Counted from the stretch's first letter, positions 1-11,711 are shown. The stretch: 64,000 bases of DNA from Prinsepia uniflora (GCA_032719365.1 CM064874.1:31358716-31422715), one strand, 5' to 3'. Made by a program: numbers and translations. The notes: generated by a model from the sequence alone, not told the origin.

Positions 1-225
1 TGCTGGTTTTATTAATTTAAATTTTTTAATTAATTTTAGGTTGTGCATGATTCTTGTTCACCCATAACCTTCCAGATGAAGATCATGCCACTTACCAACA
101 ATTTTTTGTCATTTTCTCATATACACTACTGCTTCTTGCTTAGTGCACTTAATGCTTAGTTCTTACCATGCTATACAGTTCAATGCCAAATTTGGATCAA
201 TCTGACCCATAAGTTGTTGCTTCAG
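1..225 (+). other. Intron (3' part) of the first gene
   Basis: AT-rich sequence ending in a plausible splice acceptor (TTGCTTCAG, last base 225), directly before the first exon seen in the window. No coding sequence is visible, so the first exon of the gene must lie left of the window. Confidence 0.6.
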
Positions 226-2181
226 AGAAAGAGATGGGGAGGATGTTTGAGTGCATTCTCTTGTTTTGGCTCACAGAAAGGTGGAAAGCGGATAGTCCCG
301 GCATCTCGGATTCCTGAAGGCAATGCATCAGCAACTCATCAAAATGGGACACAAGCAGCTGGGCTAGCCAACCAAGCCACAGCACTAGCTCCGCATCTTT
401 TAGCTCCACCTTCTTCACCGGCATCATTTATAAATTCAGCTTTACCTTCAACTGCTCAGTCACCCAGTAGCATCTTTTCATTAGCTGCCAATTCGCCCGG
501 AGGTCCTTCATCCACAATGTACGCCACTGGGCCATATGCCAATGAAACACAACTGGTATCTCCTCCTGTTTTCTCCACCTTCACAACTGAGCCGTCCACA
601 GCGCCCCTCACTCCCCCACCAGAATTGGCTCACCTTACGACTCCCTCCTCCCCAGACGTCCCATTTGCTCGTTTCCTTTCCTCTTCAATAGACATGAAAA
701 GCACTGAGAAGACCAATTACATCGCTGCAAATGATCTTCAAGCTACCTATTCACTCTATCCTGGAAGTCCTGCTGGTAGTCTGAGATCACCTGTTTCAAG
801 GACACCCAATGACTGTTCATCATCATCTTTTCCCGAACGCGACCTCCCCTCACAATGGGATCCATCTGTTTCTCCCCAAAATGGTGCCTATCCAAGGAGT
901 GGTTCTGCCAGGCTGTTTGAGCACGAAAAAAATGGAGCTTCTGTGGCTTCTCAAGACTCAAATTTCTTCTGTCCAGCTACATTTGCACAGTTCTATCTGG
1001 ATCCACCATTTCCTCATACTGGTGGAAGGTTAAGTGTTTCCAAGGATACCGATGTTTACTCAGCTGGTGGAAATGGAAGTCAGAATAGACACAATCGAAG
1101 TCCCAAGCAAGATGTAGAAGAAATAGAAGCCTATAGAGCATCCTTTGGGTTCAGTGCTGATGAAATTATCACCACAACCCAATATGTGGAGATTTCTGAT
1201 GTGATGGATGACTCATTTACTATGACACCTTTTACCTCTCAGAAGTTACCCATAGAAGAAAGTATAGAATCCTCATCTGGCAATGAAGGACTAAAACCCC
1301 AGAAAACAACGACAAACTTGCAGAGGCAGGATGGTCTAAATTCTGCATCAGATCTTGCTGAGGGTGGACGCTCTGACTTGCTGACATCGTGCAATGGATG
1401 TGAAGGTGAACTATGATGACTTCATCTAAATTATGCTATTCTCATTAGTTTTTGTGGAATCAAGTGAAGGGAAAAAAGTCCAAAATGTTCTCATTTCAAA
1501 TGCTCAATATTTAACTCTTGGAACAGCTTCTTCAACCTTAGTTGGTCATAATTCTCTGATTCATTTGTCCATGTTCTTAGAAACCAGATGAAGCATCAAT
1601 CTCTTTAAATATTGTTGTAGGTAGTTGAGTGTAAACTCAATTCAAGTAACACATTTAAATAAGTGAAGGGACCTATTGAAGTTGCACTTATCAAAAGTTT
1701 GAGGAGACTTGACATTTGCAGTAGTCTCTTGATGCTTTTTAAGTTTTCGCATAATGGCTACTCTTATGATGGATGCTTTTGCAAAGGAAGAAGAATGTCA
1801 AGGGTAGACATAGGATAGCCATAGGAGGGAGATTTCGGTGGGGGTGGAAAAGTACATCTTACTTGAACTCTCTTGTCTCTGTTTCTGTCTCTTTCTTTCT
1901 TTCTCCCCCTTTTTCATGTTTATTTTAAAATTTAGGTGGTAATGTTCCTTTTTTGGTACGACTCAGATAAAAATTTGTGGAGGCAGCCTGGTGATGTCTC
2001 TCGATCAAGTACACCTGGCATCCGTAATCTGGCCGGTGAAGAAGACATTTTTTCAAAGATGGGGTCATCTAAGTTGAGCAGAAAGTATCAGCTGGGTTTA
2101 TCTAGCTCAGATGCAGAAGTTGATTACAGGAGGGGAAGAAGCTTAAGCGAGAGAAAAGGAGGTTTTGCATGGAATGATTAA
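226..2181 (+). CDS. Hydroxyproline-rich glycoprotein family protein (At1g76660/At5g52430-like), 5' partial
   Basis: Two exons are visible: 226-1405 (acceptor CAG before 226, donor AAG|GTGAAC) and 1967-2181 (acceptor CTCAG). The split codon G|AT joins the frames, and TAA ends the gene at 2179-2181. The first exon is off the window, so the N-terminus is missing. The encoded part (about 464 residues) starts with a basic, Trp/Cys-containing stretch (RKRWGGCLSAFSCFGSQKGG). A Pro/Ser/Thr-rich region follows with the family hallmarks ANETQLVSPPVFSTFTTEPS, TPPPE and TPSSPDVPFARFL. The C-terminus ends in LSSSDAEVDYRRGRS. These blocks are conserved in the plant family usually named hydroxyproline-rich glycoprotein or uncharacterised At1g76660. 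Its biochemical role is not established. No signal peptide can be judged because the start is missing. An acceptor at 1936 is also possible, but it leads to a stop in the phase set by the 1405 donor. Confidence 0.8.
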
Positions 2182-3099
2182 GAGTAAGCAACAAAGCTCT
2201 TTGTTAGTTATTTCGCATGTGTATTGATATTCTGTTGTCTTTTGGCTTAAAGCTTCTTTCTGTTTGGAGTGTTCTGCGGTGGAATGGTCTAACCTATGAT
2301 CTAACATGTTGTGTCTCTGTTGTGTGACCCGGTCGATCTTTCTCCCTCTGATGAATATGTATGTGAAATTGTGAATGCATCAAATGATATGTGTATTTGA
2401 TGAAATGCGGTTATATATGTTGTATTAGTGGAACATGTATTGCAACATCATGAATCAGTGTAGCTAGTCTTCCGCCTTTATTTTCCTTTTATACCTTTAC
2501 CGTTTTTTTTTTTGGACAATACCTTTACCGATTTAAGTACATGTTTTCTTAGGTGCAATAGGGGGAGGGTGGTGGCCTTGCTATGTTTTCTTAGGTGCAA
2601 TAGGGGGAGGGTGGTGGCCTTGCATTAGCCCAGAATTAGAAACCGACTCTTGTTTATGTGTTTGAATCAGAAACTAACTTGAATGCCACTGATTGCCCAA
2701 GAAAAAAAGACCCACATTAGGAAAAATTTAGAACAATACTTGGATAATGGAAATGTTCTAATTCGAGCACACCACTGACTGTCCAAGTTAAAAAAAGAAA
2801 AGATGAAAACAAGACACTAGTCGAATAAATTTGGTATTATTTTGTTCGTATATTTGGCTATCGTCGTCTTGTTTTGTGACTTAGAGGAGTAATCAAGTCT
2901 GTTCTCTCAGCTATTTTAGTCGACACTAGTCGGAAGGCCTGCGGGTTGCGGTGAGGTTGCTGCCGGCTCGAGTTAATTATAACTATTGACTTTTGTGTTC
3001 AATAGGATGACTGATTGGTATGAGAAGATGTGATGATTAAGAGTAAGTAACAATGAGTATTTATTTACAAACGATAATTGTTATTGAGAATTTACATGG
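2182..3099. other. 3' UTR and intergenic DNA
   Basis: Holds the likely 3' UTR of the gene ending at 2181 and AT-rich intergenic DNA with a small tandem duplication (annotated separately). A 21-base stretch at 2174-2194 (ATGATTAAGAGTAAGCAACAA) recurs with one change near 3032-3052, suggesting an old local duplication of the gene's 3' end. No open gene is recognised. Confidence 0.5.
2541..2623. repeat. 42-bp tandem duplication
   Basis: Two essentially identical copies (2541-2581 and 2583-2623), each beginning ATGTTTTCTTAGGTGCAATA and containing GGGGGAGGGTGGTGG. The lack of divergence points to a recent slippage duplication. Confidence 0.9.
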
Positions 3100-3480
3100 A
3101 TGTTCATTATTTATTTACAAGAGAGATGGTTTGTACATGCTGAACACCTAGACGCAAAGGCGATGGTGAAAAGAAATTTCATCTTGTTGCTTAATATTGT
3201 ACAGAGTACAATTTTTGTTCAAAAAGATCTATTTTCAGCATTAGGTGCTGGTCTCGAAACCGTCAAAGCTATACATATGCCAAAATATTCAAAAAATTGT
3301 CAACTTATTTGGTAGGGAAGTTCCATGGTGATGAGATTGAAATCTCATTGTACTGTCAAGGGTTGGAGGTCCTTTCTCCAAGAGTCTGATGGCATTATCT
3401 TGAATAAAATGGGTCTCTGGCGCTCCTCCACTCGATTAGGCGCACCATCAGTGAGAACGAATTGAAAACAAATGGATTTG
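3100..3480 (+). pseudogene. Unidentified gene relic
   Basis: An open stretch of 71 codons (3100-3315) is followed, in another frame around 3325-3475, by protein-like text (FHGDEIEISLYCQGLEVLS, then LHSIRRTISENELKT) broken by stops. It looks like a decayed exon, but I cannot name a family. It may also be chance. Confidence 0.2.
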
Positions 3481-4189
3481 ACATCAATTACTTTCCACTA
3501 AGCTCAAAATTGAATTGAATTGATAAGCAGATTTAAAGAACTGAAAAATTGGAATTAAAGCTAAATTGAATTGAAACTAAAGTGAATTTGAAACTAAAGT
3601 GAATTTGAAACTAAATACGATCCCTTCCAATTTTGAAAATAAATTTGGAGTCGACATCATATATACACAGCCATACCTGAAACCCTAGATTACCAAAAAA
3701 AAAACCCTGAACCCTAATTAAGTTTAGAGCAAGGTAAGGGACACAAACATCTATACCTATAAAGCTTTGAGCATATATGTACAGAAATTTTGCACACGTA
3801 CATATTTGCCTTTCAGTAAAGGAAGCAAAAAGAACAGAACAAAAATGGATGCATACTTATTCAATTCCCTATCTAAAAAATTCCATTTTTCTTTCCTCTT
3901 ATAGCCTCAAGGACTAAATAGTTCATGAATTGCAAGACAATTTCCTTTTTTCTAAGACAACCAATTCACAGTACCGCTTAAACAACTACAAACAATTTTG
4001 ATAAAATGTATTACCATATCTTTACCCATAATTGCTCAATGAATGTGGGAACTTCTCACTTCATTCTCTGTAATCATTTAAGACATAGCATTTGGATTTG
4101 GTTAAGAATCTGCAAGAACACAAACAAAGAAGAAGAATGAGGCCTATCCTCTAGTGTTGATTCATGCCCTTTAAATTGTGATTGTTGAC
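3481..4189. other. AT-rich intergenic DNA
   Basis: No gene seen. Contains a 17-bp tandem repeat (unit GAAACTAAAGTGAATTT, about 2.5 copies, 3573-3614) and several A/T runs. Confidence 0.5.
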
Positions 4190-6890
4190 AATACCTGAGG
4201 TAGCAATTCTTTGTAGTTCAATGTCCTTATCCCTACAATAAGACAACCAGCAATTCTTAAATGACCTTATGATAAAACGTTTTACAATTTGGATCTAACT
4301 GAACATAAATAATTCGAACTTCATAAGCAGCACCCTTAAACCTAAACTTCAAACTTATTAAATTAATTGCTTAAGGAATATACAGATCAATAGCAGATGG
4401 GACCATCTGAGATCTGGTGTTTTAGTTTCAGCTGTAAGGCATGCAAATTACCCTCACAATGACTCTGTTCATCGCATTTAAGTAATGCTCAAACACAACC
4501 TTTCCATGATCGACAAAATATATTGTACAAAGAGCACATTACAGAACGTATAAATTGCAGCATTTAAACTATTCTAGAAGCCAACACCACCTAATTCAGC
4601 AATCAATTTAATTGAATCTCAAGCCATTCGCCTAGAAGTTTAGAGAAATCCTATCAAGCTTGCAAGGATCATAATCAAAGCCATGCTACCCATTTTAAGG
4701 AATATTGAAGTAAAAAGCGTGTCTTACCAATTATCAAGTGGTATATAATATAGCTAGATGTATAGAGTAAATTACGTCAAATAAATTTAAACAGATTAAC
4801 CATTACCATGCTCTTCTAAGTAACATAAAAGTCAGACGCTCCTGATGGAAGATATAGCATTGCATTCTGTCCAAGAATTCTCATGGAAAGCAATCATCTG
4901 CAACATCCACTCAGAATACAAATACCAATTAGTCAAGCATAGAAAAATAACTATCATATCCGATCAACTAGACAATTTTCATAACGTAAAGCAACATAGA
5001 CAGTTGCAGCAACATTTTTGCTAAAAAAATTGCAATTAAAGCTGACCAGAAGATACTCAAATATGGCTGTAATGGGAAGTTTAAATAAAACAGCTCATGT
5101 TGCAGCCTATAAGAACACATCTGCACGTAGGATTCATCATTAGATTGCACTATTATAGACAAGGGGACACAATCAAAACAGGGAATACGTAAAGAAGGTA
5201 AAACTATAGAATTAGTAAATAGATATACTACGTGTTGATACCATATCGACCGACCACCCTAGCACAGGTCCCACCAGGACAGGAAGGCCGCCGACCGATC
5301 GCCTGATCGGCACCCTCACGGCCCACGGCCCGCCGACCGGCACCGCACTGCAGACCCGCCATTCGGCACCTGACAGTGAACAGACGACAGCTGACTGCGA
5401 CAGTCACCTAACCAACTCTGTCACACCAACTCCCTGACGGAGGCAGGTTGGGACTCCAGCTGGCGCCTCCTCCGGATACCCAGGGCTTGTCAGGCGGCTC
5501 CCAGCCATCAAGCACCACCTGCTCCCGTAACAGTAGCCCACCTACCGCAGTTATGGCTACTATAAATACCCCGAAACCCTTCACAAAGGTAAGACACTAA
5601 GAACCGATCCAGAGCACTGTATTTATTTGCCTCTCGGCACTCAGATACTAACTTAGGCATCGGAGCCCCTTCGGCCGGCACCACACCGGTGTCTAGTCCT
5701 TGCAGGATACTCGCCGAACGGCCACGCCCCAGCGGACCCGAAACACCACGCGGCTGGTCCCAGAACCCCCAGCGGGTCTCATCGTGTTGGTCATTTCAGG
5801 ATCAAACACTACGTAATGCAGGATAAATATAAAGCGGGCTTAAATCACGATTCTTCTTAGTGATGGCGCTCCTCACGGCTTCAGAATGTGGCTCGCACTC
5901 TGGAATATGAAACAAAGTTCAGCCATTTAAGTAATGATTATCTTCCACCATGTAAAATTTTTCAAACGAATAAATAAACATGCTAATCTTTATGCATTAG
6001 CCAGAAATAAACATTGAATTTCAATAATTCAATTCAATTCGATTAGTTAATAAATAATCTAATCTGAGCCCAGAAAATCTCAAAAATCTAGTCAGAAGTA
6101 AATTCACTCCTTTGATTGATTAATTAATTACCTTCAACCCCAACTACAGGCTTCATAGCTTTGGCTCTGGACCTCTCACTGTGGATTGACAATTTGATCA
6201 TCACCTTTTGCTACAAACCAAAACATCAAATAGCAACATAGCATAAATCTAAAATTTGAATGAACTTGACTACAAGACTAAATCTTACCTTCAACTTATT
6301 CTCATACCCTATAGCCGGAATCCTATCAGCTGTGAAAAAAACAAAAAACCAAAAATTTTACAACTCAATGCATGAACCTAATAATCAATTGACACAAACC
6401 CATTCAGAAATTGACGAAAGCTTATTAAAGCATAGATTGACTCAAACCCAGAACTTACCTGCAAATTCCACAAAAGCCGTTCAAATTTTCAACAGTTTCT
6501 TTCTTAATCCTGTAAAAAAAAATGCAAGACAATAATCTAATTGAAAAATGAATTAACACAAACAATAAACTATTTAAAACTTTGCCTCACAAATCAACCA
6601 AACCAACGCTAAACCAAAAAACCAACATGCAAAGAGTGAACAACCTTGTTGCTGGAGATGATCGGAAGCCGAAGCCAAATAGTGAAGAAGATCCTCTTTT
6701 CCGACGAAGATCGGACGCGGCTTCGCAGAACGATTTTGTGTGTGTTATTCCGATAGAACAAAAGCAAATCAAAGAAAAGAGAATCGAAAACGAGAGCTTG
6801 AGTGTGTTTGAAGGAGATTGCAGAAGAAAGCAAAAGAAAGGTCGTTTTCGAAGATAAGAATGAAGAGATCGTTCTGGAAGAAGCAAGAAG
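4190..6890 (-). pseudogene. Possible spliced minus-strand transcription unit, unidentified, interrupted by a solo LTR
   Basis: Several minus-strand segments look like exons with GT/AG borders: about 6463-6515 (donor CAG|GTAAGT), 6295-6325 (donor AAG|GTAAGA), 6130-6207 (donor AAG|GTAATT), a piece ending near 5903, about 5097-5160, about 4840-4905 and about 4195-4228. Pieces of 6463-6515, 6295-6325, 6130-6207 and the 5903 segment can be read in one joined frame. The third encodes VMIKLSIHSERSRAKAMK, weakly like the start of heavy-metal-associated (HMA) domain proteins. The likely 5' end (about 6890) faces away from the EF-hand gene, so the two may share a promoter region. I could not identify the product or build a complete ORF. 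A decayed gene or a non-coding RNA fits equally well. Confidence 0.3.
5228..5813 (+). mobile_element. Solo LTR (576 bp) with 5-bp target-site duplication
   Basis: The element spans 5233-5808 and is bounded by TG and CA (TGTTGATACC...GGATCAAACA). The 5-bp CTACG occurs at 5228-5232 and again at 5809-5813. It is much more GC-rich than its surroundings and has a TATA box (CTATAAATACC) near 5560-5570, as expected for an LTR promoter. No internal region remains, so it is a solo LTR left by recombination between two LTRs. Its GC-rich text resembles Ty3/gypsy Tat-type LTRs, but that family call is an inference. Confidence 0.88.
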
Positions 6891-6905
6891 GCTTAATACG
6901 TTCGC

Positions 6906-6934
6906 GTTCCTGTTCCTGTTCCTGTTCCTGTTCC
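6906..6934. repeat. Hexanucleotide microsatellite (GTTCCT)n
   Basis: About five perfect tandem copies of GTTCCT in the intergenic region between the putative minus-strand unit and the EF-hand gene. Confidence 0.9.
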
Positions 6935-7531
6935 AGTTCCCGCACCACGTCTACAAGGGTTCGGGGTCATGGTTAGGTCAACAAATTAAAGAATTGACAG
7001 GTGACACATGGCAGCTTATAATACGTTGGAAGAAAATAAAAACCGCCAGAAGCAAAGGAGGAGGAAGAAGGGAGAGAGTAGAAATAGCAGAAAGCGGGCG
7101 GAAGCTTCTCTGACGCGCTGAAACTGAAACCGCCAAGGCCGGCCCCATCTACTGATCTATCCCTCGCTCTCCAAAAGCCAAAAGCCAAAATCCAAAATCC
7201 AAACAACTGGCTACCCAAAACCGTGTTCTCCTTCCACATCCCCCATAAATATCTGCTAATTCCATAAACAAATAAGCAAATAAAAGTAAGCGGCCTCCAC
7301 GTTTGATACACACTCAATTACACAACACAAAGTTTATCCTTTCCCTTTCCCTCTTCCTTCATGTTTCATACGTCTATAAATAGGTAGCGTTACTTACATT
7401 CCCCATTTAACTACCTACTTCTTTCCATAATTTATCCATCCAATTCCCACTTCCCAATTCCCAATCTCCAAACTCCAAACTCCAATCCAAGCAATTCCAT
7501 TCGGATTCCCATTCCAATTCCTTGTTTAATT
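6935..7531 (+). promoter_or_regulatory. Promoter and 5' UTR of the EF-hand gene
   Basis: A clear TATA box (TATAAATAG) lies at 7375-7383. Transcription would begin near 7410 and leave a 5' UTR of roughly 120 bases rich in short repeated CCAATTCCC/CCAAACTCC motifs. There are no upstream ORFs of note. The same interval may serve the divergent minus-strand unit. Confidence 0.6.
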
Positions 7532-8245
7532 ATGACAGGCGAAGACATGGAGATGAGAAGAGGCCACAATGATCATAAGCCCTCCTCATCACCCCTAACA
7601 ACCTTGTGCCGTAAACTACTGTCTCCAACAAAGCCAAAGGCCTCATCAGCTGACGGCAGAGGATGTCATCAAGAGAAGAAGCCTTTGCCTAATTTTCCCT
7701 CTTCCACAGCAAATACCTTCCAGATGTCGGCCACCGTACCTGAATTTCAGTGTACACGTGAATTATCTGGTTCTGATTGTGTCAATTTGGTACCAGAGTC
7801 GTCGTGCAGCCGCAGCAGCAGCAGCAGCAGCCAGGATCAGATGTGGAAGGTGTTTGACTATTTCGACGAGAACGGAGACGGCAAGATATCTCCCGCGGAA
7901 CTCCAGAATTGCGTCAGGCATGTTGGAGGACAGCTGTCGGACGAGGAAGCCGAAGCCGTGGTCGTGGCTTCCGATTTGGACGGAGATGGGCTGCTGGGCT
8001 TTGAGGAATTCCACAAGTTGATGGAGGCCACAAACGATGAAGACAAGAATAAGGAACTGAGAGATGCCTTTGCGATGTATGAAATGGAAGGCTCTGGCTC
8101 CATAACCCCCTCGAGCTTGAAGAGAATGCTGGCTCGGCTCGGTGACTCTCGGTCCATAGATGATTGCAAGGCCATGATTCGCAAGTTCGACATTAATGGA
8201 GATGGGGTTCTCAGCTTTCACGAGTTCACAATCATGATGCGTTAA
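7532..8245 (+). CDS. Calmodulin-like calcium-binding protein, four EF-hands (CML38/CML19-like)
   Basis: Intact intronless gene of 237 residues. The first ~95 residues are a Ser-rich, low-complexity extension. The C-terminal ~135 residues form two EF-hand pairs. Loop 1 (112-123, DENGDGKISPAE), loop 2 (148-159, DLDGDGLLGFEE) and loop 4 (220-231, DINGDGVLSFHE) have all canonical Ca2+ ligands. Loop 3 (about 184-195, EMEGSGSITPSS) lacks Asp at position 1 and Glu at position 12, so it probably binds Ca2+ poorly; a degenerate loop is common in this CML group. The likely role is a cytosolic/nuclear Ca2+ sensor acting through target proteins, typically stress-induced in this subfamily (family knowledge, not shown here). 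The ATG at 7532 is the first in frame after the TATA box. A second in-frame ATG follows six codons later and could also be used. Confidence 0.93.
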   Translation: MTGEDMEMRRGHNDHKPSSSPLTTLCRKLLSPTKPKASSADGRGCHQEKKPLPNFPSSTANTFQMSATVPEFQCTRELSGSDCVNLVPESSCSRSSSSSSQDQMWKVFDYFDENGDGKISPAELQNCVRHVGGQLSDEEAEAVVVASDLDGDGLLGFEEFHKLMEATNDEDKNKELRDAFAMYEMEGSGSITPSSLKRMLARLGDSRSIDDCKAMIRKFDINGDGVLSFHEFTIMMR

Positions 8246-9254
8246 ACCTCAATTCAAACTTCAGTTTTAAATTCTCAAATTCAAATTCATTCGTTTCTTT
8301 GTGTATATAGGGTCACTTGTAACCAATTTTACATATTCATCCATATAATTTCTCTGTTCATTCTCAAGAAAATTGGATTTCGTGTGATAAGTTCTTGATA
8401 GTCAACCGTTGTAGTTAAAACCCAATTCACGAAATCTCCGACCGCGAATTGCAGCCTCCCAAGAAATCGAAATCATAAACCCTATATCTTCCAGCCTCCA
8501 CGAAATCAAAAGCCCTAAACCCCGAATCTTCCAGCCACACCTCACAAAATCGAGCTGCGATCCACAGTGAGGACCGAGTACATCCACTGACGTATCATCC
8601 GAGCAGATCTCGGCCTCGTGTTTGCCTCTCTTTCTTATCGTCGTTCATATTTCTCCAATAAGTTGTTCATATTTTCCCCAGTTTTCAGTACTAAGCTTCT
8701 ATTTGATTCTGAGGTTCCGCTCTCTTTTCTTTCCTGAAAATTGTCAAATTTACATGTTTGAGGTCTCATGTCTGCAAGTTTGCTTCCATTGATAGTAAAG
8801 AAAGGGTGCAATTACATTTAGGTGGTGAATTTGCTTTACATAAATATACTAAAAAGTGAAAGATTAGCTGCAATGGATTTGTTAGTTGAATTTTGAAAAA
8901 TTCTAAATCCCTATTTAATTCGGGCTTTCAACTTTTAGCTACAATTTCTTTATTTTTTATTTTAATGTTAGTTTGATGCTTTTGATTATTGGTTCTGTTA
9001 ATCAAATGCGTTTTGCTGATGTTTGTTGGAAAAGAAAATTGATTTTGGAAGTTATTTTATAATAAGTTTTTTGTTGTAGGCTGATTATTGTCTCGAAGTT
9101 TGATTGAGTAGTGTTTTTTTACCACCTATGCTTGCAATTTGTTTGATTTTGTAGGCATTGTCTGTAGAGGAAGAGCCTTTTGCAAAGCCCATGATGAGAG
9201 ATGAGGTCGAGATTCAAGAATGGGCTCGATGATTAGATTCAATGTTTTTATTCT
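8246..9254 (+). other. 3' UTR and intergenic DNA with one exon-like segment
   Basis: Mostly AT-rich non-coding DNA. Around 9155-9232, after a plausible acceptor (TTTGTAG), an open segment encodes ALSVEEEPFAKPMMRDEVEI followed by QEWAR and a stop. It reads like an exon of an unidentified host gene or relic that the adjacent hAT element has separated from its downstream sequence. No further exon could be matched. Confidence 0.3.
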
Positions 9255-9262
9255 GATGGAGT
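9255..9262. repeat. Left target-site duplication of the hAT element
   Basis: GATGGAGT, identical to the 8 bases at 12860-12867. Confidence 0.9.
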
Positions 9263-10001
9263 TAGGCATGGCAATGGGTCGTGTCGTATCGGGTTCGTGT
9301 CGTGTCATGTATTCTATTTTACCTATTTAAGCTCAACCCGAACCCGACCCGTTTACTAATCGTGTCAAAACATGTAACCCGAACCCGACCTGTTTATTAA
9401 ACAGGTAACTCGAACCCACCCGTTTAACCAGTTTATTAAACGTGTCGTGTTGAATAACCTATTTAACCCGTTTAACCTGTTTAACCCATTTAACTTGTTT
9501 AACCCATTTAACCTGTTTAACCTATTTAACCATATATCCTACATAATATTTGAAGCATAATTTTTTCACTAAAATATTATACCAACCATCAAAAAACTTC
9601 ATAATTCAACAAACTTCATAATTCATAATTTATAAGTACATGCAATAATTTAGTATCCATAACCAACAATACAATATCGTCAATGTAATATTAAGTTTTA
9701 AAAGAAAATAAGTATAGTACATAATACCAAATAAAATTAAGTAATTAATTAACAAACTCTAAGAGAAATGTTTCAACAAAAAAAGTGTTAAAATTGATTA
9801 GATCTTCGGGGATTGTAGTTGCACAAGAACACAGAAACAAATCAGCACCTACAATAAAATAAAGAAAACATTAGAATCCAACCACAAAATTAATAACAAT
9901 GTGTAAAGACATGCTAGAATGTGATTTTTTAGTACCTAAATGCTATCCATAATTAGGAACGGTATTAGAGCATTCAACAGATTGAGAATTTTTGATACTA
10001 A

Positions 10002-10299
10002 TTTCTAACCGTTGTGTAATGACAGTGCTATAGCGTGATCAGACAACTCCAGTGCATGCAACCTCTGTGTAACAATAATACAAGAGAAAAAGTGAGAAAA
10101 AGTGAGAAAAATATAAAACCCTTGAACTAGTAGAGCAACAAGACTGAAAGTACATTGCAGCAGCCTTGTATAAGATATCAAACAGCCCGAATGGACAAAC
10201 CTAATTGCTGGGGATACGAAAGATTTTCAGGTGGTTTAGCAAAGTCAGCAATATTTGCTATGCTGATCCCCCATTTAAATGTGGGTGCCCAAAAATGAA
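10002..10299 (-). pseudogene. Captured fragment of a mitochondrial pyruvate carrier gene
   Basis: Two minus-strand exons with an intact intron between them. Exon 10201-10299 (acceptor CTGCAG, donor TTAG|GTTTGT) encodes HFWAPTFKWGISIANIADFA followed by KPPENLSYPQQL, the conserved core of plant mitochondrial pyruvate carriers (MPC2/MPC4-like inner-membrane subunits). Exon about 10002-10064 (acceptor CACAG) encodes VACTGVV, a stop, then SRYSTVIT, the next conserved block. A TGA replaces the expected Trp, and the later PKNW block is lost. The first exon and the C-terminal coding part are absent. Retained introns show the capture was from genomic DNA, not from an mRNA. It cannot make a working carrier. 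Confidence 0.88.
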
Positions 10300-10818
10300 C
10301 TGCAGTAACAGATTAGTGGTTGATTAGCACATAAAAAACAGCATTACAATGAATAATTGGTTTGTCAAACTATAATAAATCAGATGGTCCTAATCATATA
10401 CCATAAATCTTAGGCTGCTCTTACTCACCTCTTCAGCACTTAAAATGATTCTATAAGAATGATTAATAGAGTGGTTTTAGGTGGTCTCTAAAGGGAAGTG
10501 AAGCAATAATCAATACACACGGAAAAAAAAAAATTGACAAATGCCAACTAAAGAAATTGGTTAAACTAAACCTGTGAAAGCAACTTTAAACCAACCGAAG
10601 CAAGGCTCAAAAATCCAACTTCCAATTCAGCTCTAAGGTCATTTAACTCATGAGTCATTTCCATTAGTTTTTTTTGAATTTCAACCGAATTTAATTATGA
10701 GGAAAATTGACAAATTTGCAAAAGGAAAATACCAAACCAACGGAAAAGATACATAGAGTGTAACCCAGCAAGTTTCCATAGACAACATGATAGAAACAAA
10801 TGGTAACAAAAGAATCAC

Positions 10819-11711
10819 CTAGCACATCATATGATCGAGAAAGAAGTCTTCCTCTAGGATCCACAAGATTTGGACCGGCATTCGTTATCATCCCCGCAAA
10901 TTGCGCTCTTACAGAAAAAAAAATGAAATAGGAAAGAAGATACCCGCCATGATAAGCTTAAACCAACTTATGTAAAATGAATACAAGTAATAAATATAGA
11001 TTGAAAGCTCGATTCACAGCATTTTTTTTTACTTTCTGAGAAAATACACTAGAGGCATGCTTGTGGAAATTTTGAGAAGAGAACAAGAATTCAAAACCTG
11101 TTGTCATCATAAAATTCTATTAAGTTTTGAATTTCCACATACTCGAGACCAGCTTCTCTGGCTAACCTAGATACATACAGAGAAAGCAGATAATCAAAAC
11201 AAATTGAAAGAAAACATCTAAGGCATTAAATAAGTAAAAGAAAACCACTCTAATAGTGTTTGTGAGTGACAAAAGCAAAGGAGTTTGTTCAATGGCGCTG
11301 CGGCTGAGAAGTGGAAATCATATTCAATTGATAGTCAAACATACTATTCCTACTCTGTGATTAGTTTTAAACTCAAATTTTCCCAAACACACATTCAAAG
11401 GCATGATAATTGTTCATCAAGTTCAAACCATAAAAGTATCAGTCAGGAAACATCTTAGAATAATCTCACAAAGTAAAATGTCCGTCAAACTAAAAAAATA
11501 CAACAAAAAGTAACATTTTAAGATTTAAACAAGAGGAACATTGATAGTCACAGAAAGTAATTTGTACATCACACAAAGAAATACAACAAGTAACATTATA
11601 ACAGAAACAAAAGTAAACCTGATGAAGCTTGGGAAATGAACCAAACAATGAACTTCGGGAGCAATGTCATTAGAAAATTTCAGCTGGTATTTCTTTCCAA
11701 ATAATGGGAAC
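10819..11711 (-). pseudogene. Captured 3' part of an mRNA cap guanine-N7 methyltransferase 2-like gene
   Basis: Three minus-strand exons in order, splice phases preserved. 11619-11711 encodes FPLFGKKYQLKFSNDIAPEV then HCLVHFPSFIR. 11098-11166 encodes LAREAGLEYVEIQNLIEFYD then DNR. 10819-10907 encodes AQFAGMITNAGPNLVDPRGR then LLSRSYDVLG. Together they are the C-terminal half of the class I SAM-dependent fold of plant mRNA cap (guanine-N7) methyltransferase 2 (At3g52210-like). The N-terminal SAM-binding part and the last exon are missing. Introns are retained, so this is a genomic-DNA capture. The reading frame through these exons is still open, implying a fairly young capture or some selection; the first is more likely. 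Confidence 0.88.

Noticed and set aside
7763..8221. 152-residue minus-strand open frame
   Set aside because: Antisense shadow of the EF-hand gene.
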